Positions 1 through 12,109 of a stretch of DNA of 64,000 nucleotides are shown one piece after another. Below the pieces are notes generated by a model, which saw only the letters and a list, made by a program, of their open reading frames with translations, was not told the origin of the DNA and did not search any database. Source of the stretch: Eutreptiella sp. 'Long Island Sound 2002' (taxonomy: Eukaryota; Euglenozoa; Euglenophyceae; Eutreptiales; Eutreptiaceae); NCBI GenBank assembly GCA_964036045.1, contig CAXIWF010000527.1:1-64000 (forward strand), in the 5' to 3' direction. Position 1 is the stretch's first letter. Each line of letters begins with the position of its first letter. The position numbers and the translations under genes were made by a program.

Positions 1-1228
1 TCTACCATCACTTTGCTCTTCTCCTCATAGGCATTGCCCATACCAACCTTGACGAAGCCATTCATTTGGGAGACTGCCACTGCACAAAAGAAAAGAAATG
101 GGCAGCGGTGAAAGTAGGGATAGTAGACGGGAGAAATCCGGACCAGCTACCAAGTCCAAATGTGCAGTGATGCTTTGACCACAATGAAGGTTTATTGTTC
201 ATGGGTGTGCAAGGAAATTACTCTAGGCGGTACGTCTAACACAACCCCCCGAAACAACGAACCACGCAATGCACGGCGTGGAATGCATTGCGCACATGTT
301 CCCCACACTTGTGTGCCATCGAGTGTGTCAGCTCTAGAAGCTCATGGCGGGCAGCGCTGTCAAAACACTCTCAATCAAGGTGAGCCTTCCGGGGCTCCAT
401 CCGCAGTGACGAGACGTCCTTTAGTCGTGCGTACTTGCTGTACGTACAAAAATTTGGCATATCGGCTTTGCCTCTCGTGACACTGTGGGTTACCTCTACA
501 CAAAGTGGTGCAAACTCCTGTGAAACAGCTGCAGCGCACCATCGTTTTCCTGCATTGGAGGGGTAGCAAAGGTTTTTCAAAGAAAAGGGAAAGATCCCAT
601 TTCACTAAGGAGCATGCTTCTTTGGAGACCACCCTTTGCAATGCCCAATGGACTTGTATGCAGCACCGCACGCGGAGTACGTGACCCACAACATGCTACA
701 GTGGGTTGAAAACTGTGGAAGATGGTTGCCAGCTCGTGCACACACATTGAGTGTGTGGAGGGCCTTTCCCAATGCAACTGCACTGAAAACGGACGTAGTT
801 TTGGGGCACCGTCCATAGGCACATATTGAGTCCACTGCTCGCTAATTTCAAGTTCATGGCGTTTTAAGCATGGTCGAGCGCAGAGTTGGACTGAAACGTG
901 TGAAAGAGAAGCATCCACCAAGGCGCCCTCTCCCCAATCATGCAACTATGTGAAACAAACAATGCCGATCAGTTCCGTAATGTCTTGCCATGAAGAAACA
1001 CATATTCGCGGTGAGCGTGCGCTGTCAAGATAGGTGCCATGCCTTCGTAATGCACCTTGCACCATGGCATGCTTCAGCCACACCAACGCTACTAGGGAAG
1101 GGCCCGTCACTACGGCCCAACCTAGCAAGCAAAAGTGGCATGGCCCCCGGGATGTGCCGTCCATGTGGCATCCACAAGGTGCAATTGCTGCATACCACTG
1201 CCGCGTGCCATCACTTTTCATTCTACCT
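1..1228. other. No recognisable gene
   Basis: Short open frames occur on both strands, but none shows a recognisable domain, consistent composition or splice signals. I see nothing here beyond ordinary intergenic sequence upstream of the first copies of the 151-bp repeat family. Confidence 0.5.
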
Positions 1229-1530
1229 TACCCCCTCAATACTTCATTTCCCATAGTAGGTTCCTACGCTTGGCAACAATTTGAAGTCTGCTAATGTGCT
1301 TTGGTAATTTGCATGGTGCTCGGATATGGCGGGTCCATTCAGCCCAAAATTTTGGGGAATGACAAGTGTGGCAATTCAGGGTCAAATGAACTATTGAATT
1401 AGATAACGAGTGGGGTGAGCTACGATGAGTGTTACTGCACCCCATCAACACTTCATTTCCCGTGGCAGGTTCGCGCGCTTGGCAACAAATTGAAGTCCAC
1501 CAATGTGTTGGGGATTAGGGTGTGTACGGG
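1229..1530 (+). repeat. Two diverged copies of the 151-bp repeat family
   Basis: Two successive copies of a motif that recurs across the left 21 kb: a CTTCATTTCCC-like block, then GTTC-CTACRCTTGGCAACAA, then TTGAAGTC, then GTGTGTTTGGG-like and ATTGCATGGTGC-like blocks. The block starts are roughly 205 bp apart. The same blocks in the same order form the array at 9.6-11.1 kb, so this is a dispersed member of that family. Confidence 0.6.
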
Positions 1531-2009
1531 TCTGGGACACAAACTCTCCACAAACAAACAAAGCAAAAACTCAAAGCATTTGTTGCAGTCTGAAGGACAC
1601 GTAGCCAATCCCAAGGACATCAATGGTATGGGGCACCACAAACTTGAGGGATATGTACAACGTTCCATCGCAACCGTAGCTGGTTAACCTATCGCTGTCA
1701 CCACAGACGTGCTATTCTGTCACACTCATGCGCCAATTCATGGCGCCTCAGGCTTGCTATAATTTGTGGCTGAATTGTATTCCTCTGCCCCCACCCTTTC
1801 GTTCTGCATCAGCGCAGGATGAGAATACGCGAATTCAAATGCGGAAGTGCATGCTGTCTGCTGACCATGTGTCGCCCTCCCAACCGCAGTGCAGCACCAC
1901 GTGATGTGTTTCTTGCAATTTAGGAACCGGCATCGCGTGGGCCATAAACTGCGTGGGGGTGGTATTTAAAGAGGACAGTGAGACCGAAGAACCGTTTCGC
2001 AGACATGTT

Positions 2010-2700
2010 GCACTGTTTAGGGTTGTTAAGTGGCATGCCATGGCATCAAATGACAAAGTAGTGCAAATGTCAACAAACACATGCACAAAAAAACTTCTCC
2101 GTAACTTGGGTTGGTCACAAAATTGTGCCATTTTCAAGGGTTCAACCTAGAATTCATGACACGGTTGTGGGCGGATATGCAATCTTGTGATTTGCAAAAG
2201 AAACAAGGCACCACTAAAAAATGTGGCTGAATCCTCTCATACGGATAGATGCCAACTTGCTATTTTCACACTTCCACAACAGCCAATGCATCAGGTTGCA
2301 CTCACAGCCTTTGCTAGGAGAAGACATACTGTGAGCATGAAAGCTTGAGCAAACTCAAAGATCACAAGATGAGAAAAAACAAAATGGGCATCCCCCATTT
2401 CCAAGGTACATCGCAAATATTGTAATTGCTCATATGTCTTGGGGGCGTTTATAACTTTGAAGATGCTCTTGTAATAAGATAAGTGGAAATTTGATAATAA
2501 CGAATATGCGCGCGGCCAAAGAGTGCAAAAATGTTGTGTCACGAGTGAAGAAATGGGTAGAACCCAAACCACCACCATTCGCGCAAATATCTTGCAACCG
2601 TTTTTTCTCAACATAAATCGACACCATACTATAAACTGTCCCTGACCCAATTATACAAAGATTCACCCACATCCCAAAGCATGGGTCACGGTGGATGGGG
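2010..2700 (+). repeat. Diverged non-coding repeat, partner of 12.1-12.7 kb
   Basis: This stretch shares scattered but collinear segments with 12110-12660. Both contain a TTTAGRGTTGTT-like block, then GGCATG or GTGCATGG with CATCAGATGA or CATCAAATGA. They then share a GTTCAACC block followed by AATTCATGACACGGTTGTG (2147-2165 and the counterpart near 12373). In each case the repeat lies 1-2 kb beyond the 3' end of a large minus-strand transposon gene. Confidence 0.5.
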
Positions 2701-3957
2701 AGGTGACGGCAAGGAGGTATGGGACAGAAAATGCACAGTTCAAGAAACAAAATTACATTGGCTACATCACACGTTCAATTGCCTCATCTCTGCAACCTGG
2801 GGCTAGCAATAGAATTACGGGGTTGCCAAGTGTGTGGGCTGCCAGACACATGGGAAAAGAGGGAAGGTAGAAGGAAGGGAAATTGTGATCCAACAACCTG
2901 CTTAAGGGTGGCTTCCCGCATTGTGGGGGGGGGGGGATAGAAGGGGGAACTATGAGTGGGCCAACCGGCCGATAATTAGAGAAAATAGGGGGGGGGGGAT
3001 TGCCAAAGCGTTCACTCAAGCCTGCATAGATGACTACGGTAACGGGGAGAGATGTGGGATGTAGGGGGGGGGGGTACTACTCGAAAGACAAGCTCAAGGA
3101 ACAAGTGTGGGCGCAGTCAAGAGTATTATGTGGCCTTATCATCAGTCAGGAACGACTCAGGGAAGTCCCCGCCACAAAATACACCCCAAGAGGAGAATGA
3201 GGTACTTGTTGGGAGCAAAACTGTGGCCTACAAGGGGAGAAAGAAGACGAAAGTGCTCACAGCGGGCAATCACGGTTCGACAAGGACCAGACGTCATAGA
3301 TGAGGGGTCCACAACATGTGAGCACTTGTGAGTCCTCACATTATGGCTATGCACCTCTGTCATCTCTTGTAGTCCAGCTCCCGTCTCCCCATGAATTGCT
3401 TGGTGGGGGGATGGGTGGATTGAATCATGTGGGCAAAACAAATAAGGTTGAATGTGTGGACAAAGGAGTCGGCGAAGAAGAAAAATGGAAGAGGAACCGG
3501 TTCGAGGGAACCTATCTTCCCTTGACCATGACCATGGGAGTGATCAATGACCAGCAAATGCAAGTGCGGTCGTAGGTGTTGCAACCTTCTCATTCAAACA
3601 AAAGAGAGGAATATCCCAAACATGTGATTTGGTCCTCTAATGCATAAATCATGTGCCAACCGGCATGACTTGACTTTGCAGTGCAGATATGTTGCAAACT
3701 TGTGATTCAAAGGTGCTTGGGAGAACCCCATGAGTGCTCGGAAGATCCACAATTTATACTTTACTACCAAGGCCAAGCATGGTTGTCCACTGCTGCGAGC
3801 TTGTGATTTCAACAAAAAAGAAAGAACACGGCGGAGCGAAATCTCATGAGTTCAATTCTTTGATGCATATTATATGTTGACCTGCCATGCCCACTTGGGC
3901 CTCCCATGGCAAGGGTCATGAAACCCTCGATGCAACTGTTGAGCGCGCTTGCAGAAA
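2701..3957. other. No recognisable gene; three G-runs
   Basis: This is the 3' flank of the transposase gene. It holds three poly-G runs of about 10-12 bases (near 2926, 2989 and 3063) and short frames without recognisable domains. No gene can be supported. Confidence 0.5.
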
Positions 3958-6900
3958 TCACTTCTTGTTATGCTTCTTCGCCAAACTGATGCAAGACTTT
4001 AGGTGGTCCTTGGTGATTTGCACCACTCTACACTGGCATGTCTGCACCGTTACGTTCCGGAAACCACACTCACAGGAAAATGGGACTTGTGTCACAGCGA
4101 TACACTCCATTTCCACCTTGTCACGCTTGTCACGTGCCAGCTTGTCAACCCGATAATGCACGTCAAGTCCCTCAATTTTTTCCACCCAATCAACCTTCCA
4201 GCCGCTCTTCATCTCTTCGCGTGCAAAGGCAAACCAAACTTTGGACTTGTCGGTGGTATACGTTGCCATAATGCTGTTGAGGGCGGGAGGTGAATCCTTT
4301 ACATGCTTCAATGTGACTTGTCGAGTCTCTGCAGCACCACATGGATTCTGCGTCAAGGCCATATCATCATCTTCCGAAGGAATGACGTCGGGTGTGCTTT
4401 GAGTTCCAGGTGTGTTTTGAGTTTGTGACGGTTGCGAGTACTCATGCAACTCTGCGGGTTCCTCGTTGAACCGCACCTTCTTGGAACGAGGTTTTGCCTC
4501 GGCACTTGTGCCCTTTCTCTTGGTACCTTTCTTAGGTTTCCCATCGTTGACATAGCGGTCGCCCCTTGGTTGTCGTTCCTTGGCCGGAGCCTTCTGTCTT
4601 GTCCGCAATACCCAAAACCTATCCGCTACTGTGTCAGAGTACCGTTCCACGTTTTGCCTCTGCAAACCAACTAGGGCATCAGTTTCCGTGACAATACGGT
4701 ACTTGTCAACCAAGCTTTTGCCCTTCGCCTTCACTGGTCGATGACTGCTCTCCACCGCATTGCTATCCCGCGTGCTAGCTACCCAGTCCGCAAACGTCTT
4801 CCCTTGATGCAAATGACAAAGCAACGCATCCACCTCCGGTGCACGCCAGAACTTTATGAAACCCTCAAGGGCTTTGTAATGCTTTGTCAGCCAATCCCAC
4901 ATCTCCGCACGTGCCTCCTTTGACATGGAAGGAATGGCCCTGCATCGTTCTTTGAACATTGCAGAGGCAATCTCGCTGTCTATCTTGTTGGACCACTCCT
5001 CCACACATCGCAGGAAGTGAAGTAGGCATCCTTGGAACACCCGGACCACAAAGGCTTCAAACTCATCATCGGACAACTCAATGTTTTGCTTCTTTAGGTA
5101 CTCTTTCAGAGCGGACTTCAGTCCCTTGAGCTGGGCCTGCGAAAAATCCATGACCACTGTTAGCCACTGCAAAGGATTGAAATTCGGGTCGGTCTCCTTT
5201 GTCAAGTCGAGGAACTTGAGAAAAGCCTCATGATAAAACCCAGCATCTTGCTTTGAGGTAGCCATTCGGAACGTGGTCCACCATTTGGTCAAGTCCTCGT
5301 CAAACACCACAATGTTGAGAAGGTACTTCATAAACGTATGGTCCCAAAATGTTATGTCAACCTCCAAAACCTTGCCTTTTGCCGCAATCTTCAACATGCC
5401 GTCACTAGCAAAGACAGGCCTTTCAGGCGTGTTGGTTTTGACAGACCGAAGATAATTTGTCATGTCGTCTGGCAGCCAATATGCCTCGTCTTTGAGCCAC
5501 CGCTTCAACAAATGATGGGCATCTTCATAATCATCCCTCTTCAACACTAAAGCCCGTTCTTTGAGCTGCTCAATCCTCATGGTGTTTGTGTACATGGTGT
5601 TCTCGCCCGGCGGTGTCTTGCCGGTTGTCAGCTTCTTCATTAGTGCCTCTCGGGGCGTGAGATTGGGGTCGTCAATGAACCACTGTAAAATCTCATCATC
5701 CAAGTGTGTAGGCGGCTTGAAGGCTTTTAGCACTGGGTGAGAGTGTCCAGCCCAACCATTCACACTGGGTGGGTCATCGCCAGGAGCCAACTCCAACGTG
5801 TCTCTGCGGATTAATGCAAGAAGTCGAAGGCGGTTGTATTCATCAGGTTCCACGGACCCCTGGAACAGAACTGGGTAGAGGTGAAAAATGCGGACGTCAC
5901 ACCGTTTTTTCTGCATTTCTCCATGTTGGCAGATCACGGTTTGGGCGTTGTTGTCCCTGGCCCGGCAGGAATTTGCTTTGCAAACGAGCGCGCCAGCGCA
6001 AGTCCACGCCTGCGAGGCTAGGTGGCAGCCAAAACCTTCATCATATCCAAAATATTTCTTCACGTGGCTAGACCGTGTTAGCTCAAGGGATGCTGGAAGT
6101 ATGTCGTCGGTCCCATAAGGCAAGTCGTACACATCTTCTGCCACGTACAAGGTGTCACACTTTGGACAATCAATGGGCTTGTCAAGCTTCACATATTCCC
6201 TTTTCTCCAGAAGCTGAAGGAGCTTTGGCTTTGCTTGTAGGCGCTGAGCTCGGGTGGATGGGCCTTCTAACACCGTGCGCCGTTGTCCGGGCACCTTCTT
6301 CTCGCACTGTTCAAGTGCGAGGGACATGGCAACAGCATAGCAGTGCTGGCAACGGTAGCCACCAGCAGCACAGCCGTCCTCAGCCACTAGACCGCATGTC
6401 CCCGCTGCTTGCTCCAATCTTCCCCTTGAATTCACGGCAATGCTCACGTTGCAAACTTCTGAATTTGATGGCATCACCACGCAAGCTTCAATCTTTATCC
6501 CAAGCGTTTCCCTTGGAGTCCAAGCGAAGTGGTCGATTTGGGCTGCGTGCACCTCATCTACAGTGAGAAGGGTTCCACGAAATAGCCGCTTCACATCAGC
6601 AGTCGTCATAGGAAGCGGGTAGGCATCCTCCAGCGCATCTGCAGCATGCTCACTTAAATTTTGAGGCGCTTGCGGCAACGCCTTTTCCAAATGTAGGATG
6701 TACGAGTCTTTGTCATTGAACTCCACTTCCCCAAGCTTCAAATTCATAGTCACACTGTCGATGTTCGGGATCGCTTTCACCAACTCCCAATCCATGCCTT
6801 TCATGATGACAGCCCTCCATTGGTCTTTCGAGTCCTTGCTCCCGCAAGCATGCTGGCTAGCAATGCCCACCTCAAAGAGAGCATTACAAAGCTCCTGCCC

Positions 6901-9494
6901 ATATCGCTCGTAATGGTCTTTGGGTCGCACCCCTTGAATGAGGTCTAAGCAGTGGCAAATGCCGTCGCTTTTGTCGCACAAGGCTAAAGCCGGAAGAAAG
7001 AGGCCAAGCACAAACCCCGCGTCTGTTGGTGGCCTGTTCTTCACGCAGTTATCACAGCGAGTGCCACAAGGCTCCAACAGCACGTGGTCGGAATGCTGGA
7101 ACAAATTCTGCCACCGGCAACCTGGGGTGTGCATCAACATATACATACATGTGTAGTCGTTCAAGGTGAGGTGGTAATTTGCATGGGCCTTGACCTTGTC
7201 TTTGTGCCAGTTGGCAAGGGTACGCAGGGAGTGCTGGTGGTATAGAATGTGAACCTCCCCGCAATTTGACGTACCGCGGGCAAGGCGCCCCAATAGCTGA
7301 ATCAGCTGCGTTGTGGAGGATGGCACACTGGTGAAGATGAGTGTCCGCAAGCCGGGGACATGCCAACCCATTTCCAAAGCAGCAGTGCAGCACACAATAT
7401 CGATGAGCCCTTGCTCCAAGTCCTTAAGGACGGCCTCACGGGTAGAAGATGGTGTTGCACCAGTGAAGCTCGCCACTTTAAAACCCTTCTTCTTCAACAT
7501 ATTGACCATGTTCGTGCACTTTTCGACGTTGGTGAAAAAGATCAATGTCTTGCCCCTTACAAGGGGAAGGACCAAGTTCAGGAGCATGACGTCTCTTTGA
7601 GGTTTCACCGGTTGAGCGTAGTGGTGAAAATCCATTGATATTTCTTCTCGGTAGAGAATGCCACGGGCGTTCACTGCATTTTGAAGGTGTAGGCGGTCGA
7701 TAATGGCCTGTTGCTCAGGTGTTGTGGCCGTTGCTGTGCATGCGTACCACGGCACGGTGGGCAGTCTTTGTCGGCAAATCCCAAGCTCCGTCCATTGCTG
7801 CCCAAATGTTTTGTCACTTCGGGCGACCTTGTGAGCCTCGTCTGCAACAAAGGCCACAGGATCCAAATCCACCAACTTGTCTAGGGCGTCGTTGGACAAC
7901 AACACCTTCTCAGGAGTGGTGTACACCATAGCTGCACCCGGGGAGATGTTCGGAAACGGGGTGTTTGCCTCCAACTTGTACGCCGCAATCCCTAACCGTT
8001 CACATTCCTGTAGCTGTGTGGTAATAATTGCTCGCAAAGGCTCAAAAACAATCACCGGTTTACGAGTGATGTGCGCAAGCATTTGGGCTGGGAGTGACTT
8101 GCCACTGTTAGTTCCCGAAACACAAAGCACGTCACGGCCGTTGAGTAGGGCACGCAAGGTCTTTTTTTGGTGCGGATAAAGTACTTTGCCAAGGGCATGC
8201 TCCGCCGCCGCAATTTCAGCGCCCCAATCCGGTCCCTGGTCGATGTGTTGCGAATCGTAGCAATCAGGTTCCACCTTTATTTTTGTATCGTAGAGATGCA
8301 CGCGCCTCTCAAGTAGAGCATCAAGGTGGCGCTGAGCTTCTGCAATTTGTGCATCAAGATCATCCTCGTCATCATCGTCCTCACCGTGTGCTTGACCCGC
8401 CAAGGACTGACCGGCCGAAACATCTATCCGGCATTGTGAATGGCTGTCCACCTGATTGTTTGGCTGGTCGGTAGGTCCGTTGGCTGACCGGCTGCCTAAC
8501 GCGTTGCCCAATTGGCTAATTGGGTGGCCGTCTTGGTGGTCCCCTGGCTGTATGTTCGTAGGGGTGTCTATGTTGCTGGTTGCCTTATCACTTGGCTCGT
8601 TGTGTGATTCGCTGATTGCGTGGCTGTCAAGCTGACTGTTCAACTGATTTTCTGACGTCTCTTTTGGTTGAGGGCTGGGGGCCATGTGTGATTGTACTAA
8701 GCCATTGGGATCCTCTGTAACAGTAACCATGTGCTCGGAGCGATCCCAGTAGGTGGAGCCGTAACTGACAAATAACTCCTCTGCCGGCTTAATATCTCGC
8801 AATGCTTGCAAGAAGCACACGGGTAGACATCCTTCATGAAATTCCTTAATAATGAATTTCACATTGCAAAATTTGCCGGCATCATTGGCGAAAGATGCTG
8901 CGCCAAAACTCCTGCCCAAAGGCGGTTGTCGAATACCATCAATTCCCAACTGTTGCCTGTGGAAGATGTGGGACGAATGCAAGGACGGGATAAAAATATT
9001 GCCCTCCACGTCATGCATGGATGTTTTCCCCGGCGAGATCTCCCATTGTGCCAACAACGTAATTGCCCACTACTGTCAGGAGTACCAATTTAAGCGCCTT
9101 CCGGCTTTGGGTGGTCAAATGCACTTGAGAGTGTTGCAAAACGCAGCAGAATATGTAGAGCACATTGGCAAAAAGCATTGGATGAAATCCCACAAAACTT
9201 GGTGGAGGAAGCACATAGGGTCAATGGCACATGAGACCTGATTAGTGTACGGTAGTAGGATGAGTCCCCTTTGGAGTTAATGGTTTCCATTGCTTCATCA
9301 CGGGCTATTAGCCGTCCCTCCATAAAGGTAGCGAGCTCGTTCTTCTTGATGAGGCAGTTTGTGAACAACCCATTGCCGGCATCATTCAACAAGGAGGGTT
9401 TCACCACCAGCTGCTTGGCTACAGTACCATACTGTGGTAGCAACTTGGTTTGAACCAGAAGATCAAATTGGGCTTGCAAAGGGTGGCCGTTCAT
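3958..9494 (-). CDS. SET-RecQ helicase-DDE transposase-SWIM fusion protein
   Basis: Two exons join into about 1,791 residues: 9494-9231, then 9069-3958, with a 161-nt intron. The donor follows CAT, the acceptor is CAGTAG, and the junction is in phase. The intron splits the SET domain: GNG (40-42) lies in exon 1, while degenerate SFANDA (about 147-152) and EELFVSYG (185-192) lie in exon 2. An acidic linker follows, then a RecQ-like helicase: Walker A GTNSGKS (407-413), DEAH (498-501), QLIQLLGRLARG (676-687) and zinc cysteines 739, 756, 760, 763. After more Cys clusters comes a DDE-like core (D1326 in VDITF, D1396 in VMDFSQA, Cx2H at 1436/1439, E1528 in NAVESSH) and a CxCx9CxC SWIM-like finger (1754-1768). 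MULE/KDZ transposases carry SWIM fingers after the DDE core. The inferred job is transposition with its own helicase and a chromatin-modifying module. The start could also be the ATG at 9533, and the SET domain lacks the usual NHS histidine. Confidence 0.8.
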
Positions 9495-9549
9495 GGTAAA
9501 TTGCAGGAAAAAAACAACTGAGGACAAAGACATAGGAACCAATGCTTGC

Positions 9550-11060
9550 CCCGCATCTATGGGGTCACCACGTAAGTTTGAGTGCTAGTGCACACTGCCC
9601 GCATAAAAGGGTGCATGCAGTCCAAAATGGTGGGGGCACCCACTATGAGTGTTGCCTCATCCCCTGCACATTCAGTTTGTACCTTCAGAAACAATGCGAA
9701 GGCAGTCATTGCATTTGGGTAGATTCCGTAGTGCCCGGATATGGCGGGTGCATGTAGCCTAGATGTTTGTGCGCAGCTACTATGCGTGTTGCCTCACTCT
9801 CACGTGTTTGGGTGGATTCCACACTGCCCGGATATGGTGTCTCCCTTTCGTGCGGCATTCTAGGGGCGGCTACTATGAGTGTTACTTCACCCGATGAACA
9901 CTTCATTTCCCAACGCAAGCTCCTACACTGGACGATAATTTCAAGTCCGGCGGCGTGTTTAGGTGCATTTCATAGCGCCAAGAGATGGCTATTATGGCTA
10001 TTAATACTTAACTCCATTGACACTTCGTTTCCCAAAGTAAGTTCGTACACTTGACGACAATGTCAAGTCCGGAGGTGTGTTTGGGTAGATTGCATAGCGC
10101 CTGGATATGACATGTCCATTGCGTCAAGCATTCTAGCGTCCATTTCGTCCATAAGCCCGGGGGCGTCTACTGCGGGTGATACCTCACCCCGTCAACGATT
10201 CATTTCCCAACGCAAGTTCCTACACTTGACAACCATTTTAAGTCCGGCGGCTGATTTGGGTAAATTGCGGAGCGCTAAGGCATGGTGTGTCCATTCCGTC
10301 CACCATTCTCGGGGCACCTACTATGGGTGTTACTGGACCCCATCAACACTTCATTTCCCAACGCAAGCTCCTACACTTGTGGACAATTTCGATTCCGGCG
10401 GTGTGTTTGGATAGATTGCATGGCTCCAAGGTACGGTGTGTCCATTCCGTCCTGCATTCTAGGGGCAGATATTGTGAGTGATACTGGACTCCATGAACAC
10501 TTCATTTCCGAAAACAAAATCCTACATTTGATGACAATTTCAAGTTCGGCACTGTGTTTGAGTAGATTGCATGGCTCCAAGCTATGGTGTGTCCATTCCG
10601 TCGGGCATTTCGGGCATTCGGCGACCATTTTATCCAGAAGTGTATGGGCAGCTACTCCAGGTGATACCGCACCACGTCAACAATTCATTTCCCAACGTAC
10701 GATCCTACACTTGACGAGAATTTCAAATCCGATGGTGTGTTTGGGTAGGTTACATAGCGTGAAGATGTGGGGTGTGCATTCCGTCCAGCATTTGCCAGGC
10801 AGCTAGTGTGTGTGCCACTTGACCCATGAACGCTTCCATTCCCAACGCGAGTTTCTGAAGTTGCGAACAATTTCAAGTCCGCTAGTGTGTTTGGGTCGCT
10901 TACATGGTGCCCCATTTTGGTGCGTTCATTTGGTCCACAAGTCCGGAGGCAGCTACTCTTGGTGATTCCTCACCTCGTCAACAAATCATTTCCCAACGAC
11001 CGTTCCCACACTTCACGACCATTCCCAATCGGGGGGTGGACCAGTGCATCCCATACCTCC
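9550..11060 (+). repeat. Degenerate tandem array, period about 151 bp
   Basis: About ten copies of a unit whose TTCATTTCCCAACGC-like block starts near 9901, 10023, 10198, 10349, 10500, 10683, 10833 and 10984. The spacings are 122, 175, 151, 151, 183, 150 and 151 bp. The two long units carry about 30 extra bases. More decayed copies precede it at 9560-9840. Other conserved blocks are CTACTATGRGTGTTACT, CAAGTCCGGCGGTGTGTTTG and GATATGGTGTGTCCATTC. No coding potential is convincing. The array lies directly upstream of the transposase gene. Confidence 0.85.
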
Positions 11061-11193
11061 ACCCCGTCCAACTTGCCTTGTCAAATATCATCATAGAATA
11101 ACATCACACAAACCCACGGTCTTGAATTGTCGGAAACCTTTGCCGGGTTGTAACGAAGACAGTGCGTAGCGGATGCATCTATGCCACAATCAA

Positions 11194-11553
11194 CATGCAA
11201 CATTCTAGTGCAATCAGACACACTGATGTTTTTTCTCCTTTTGGGGGATCAGAAAAAAGAGGGGGTGTTATTTCAAGAATGACCCGTCAATTTTGGGCTC
11301 GGAAAAGAGGGCAGGCGTTCTTTATTGTACAAAAAAATTGCAGGCAGAGCGGCAAAACCTGCCAAACAATCGGAATGCAACATTCTGGTGCAATCAGACA
11401 CACTGATGTTTTTTCTCCTTTTGGGGGATCAGAAAAAAGAGGGGGTGTTATTTCAAGAATGACCCGTCAATTTTGGGCTTGGAAAAAGGGGCGGGTGTTC
11501 TTTATTGTACAAAAAAATTGCAGGCAGAGCGGCAAAACCTGCCAAACAATCGG
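11194..11553 (+). repeat. Exact 180-bp tandem duplication
   Basis: Bases 11194-11373 and 11374-11553 are near-identical at an offset of exactly 180 bp, with only a few substitutions. The unit contains TTTTTTCTCCTTTTGGGG and ends in GGCAAAACCTGCCAAACAAT. Because 180 is divisible by three, a 135-residue frame runs through both copies, but it has no recognisable domain and I do not call it a gene. Confidence 0.9.
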
Positions 11554-11839
11554 AAATGAAGAATTTTAGCCCGTGTTCATAGCAACATACCTTGGGCAAG
11601 ACAACAAGTGTACAAACACAACCAACACTCAAAGTTTTACCACTTTGACTAGGTGCCACCTTAATCCTAGCACGGGTTTGGTTGAACTGCAATCATCATG
11701 TTCACCAAATTCGGGGACATAGAAAAACCGTGGGGTCACCCCGCACCACCGGAGGGTATGGAAACCCCCAAAGTCGATGGCCCCTGCCGCCCATAGGTCT
11801 GGTAAGATTGCATTTCCTCCACAAATCCAAAATTGGGGG

Positions 11840-11970
11840 GGGGGGGGGGGCTACGCTGATCGGTGACTCACTTGCTCACATCTATTTCCCATGGCTGGTT
11901 ACTATGCTTGGAATTTTCAAGTGTGCAAGTGCATTTGGGACAATTGCATGGTGCCGGTTGGGATTTTCTC
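11840..11970 (+). repeat. Single copy of the 151-bp repeat family
   Basis: The order CTATTTCCCATGG, GTTACTATGCTTGGAA, TTTTCAAGTGTGCAAGTG, CATTTGGGACAATTGCATGG matches the block order of the family at 1.2-1.5 kb. It follows a 14-base G-run. Confidence 0.5.
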
Positions 11971-12109
11971 TCATGTACAAGGATTGTATTGAAAAATCTT
12001 TAGGAACACTGCACTGAGTGATGACATTCATTGTCCATGCATCTATCTAAGGAAAAGAATACAACGTTGTGGTTAACCAACCAGACCAAAAAACAAAACC
12101 CATAAACCT

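Noticed and set aside
11162-11569. 135-codon frame with two identical 60-residue units
   Set aside because: It exists only because the 180-bp duplication is a multiple of three. There is no domain and no start context.
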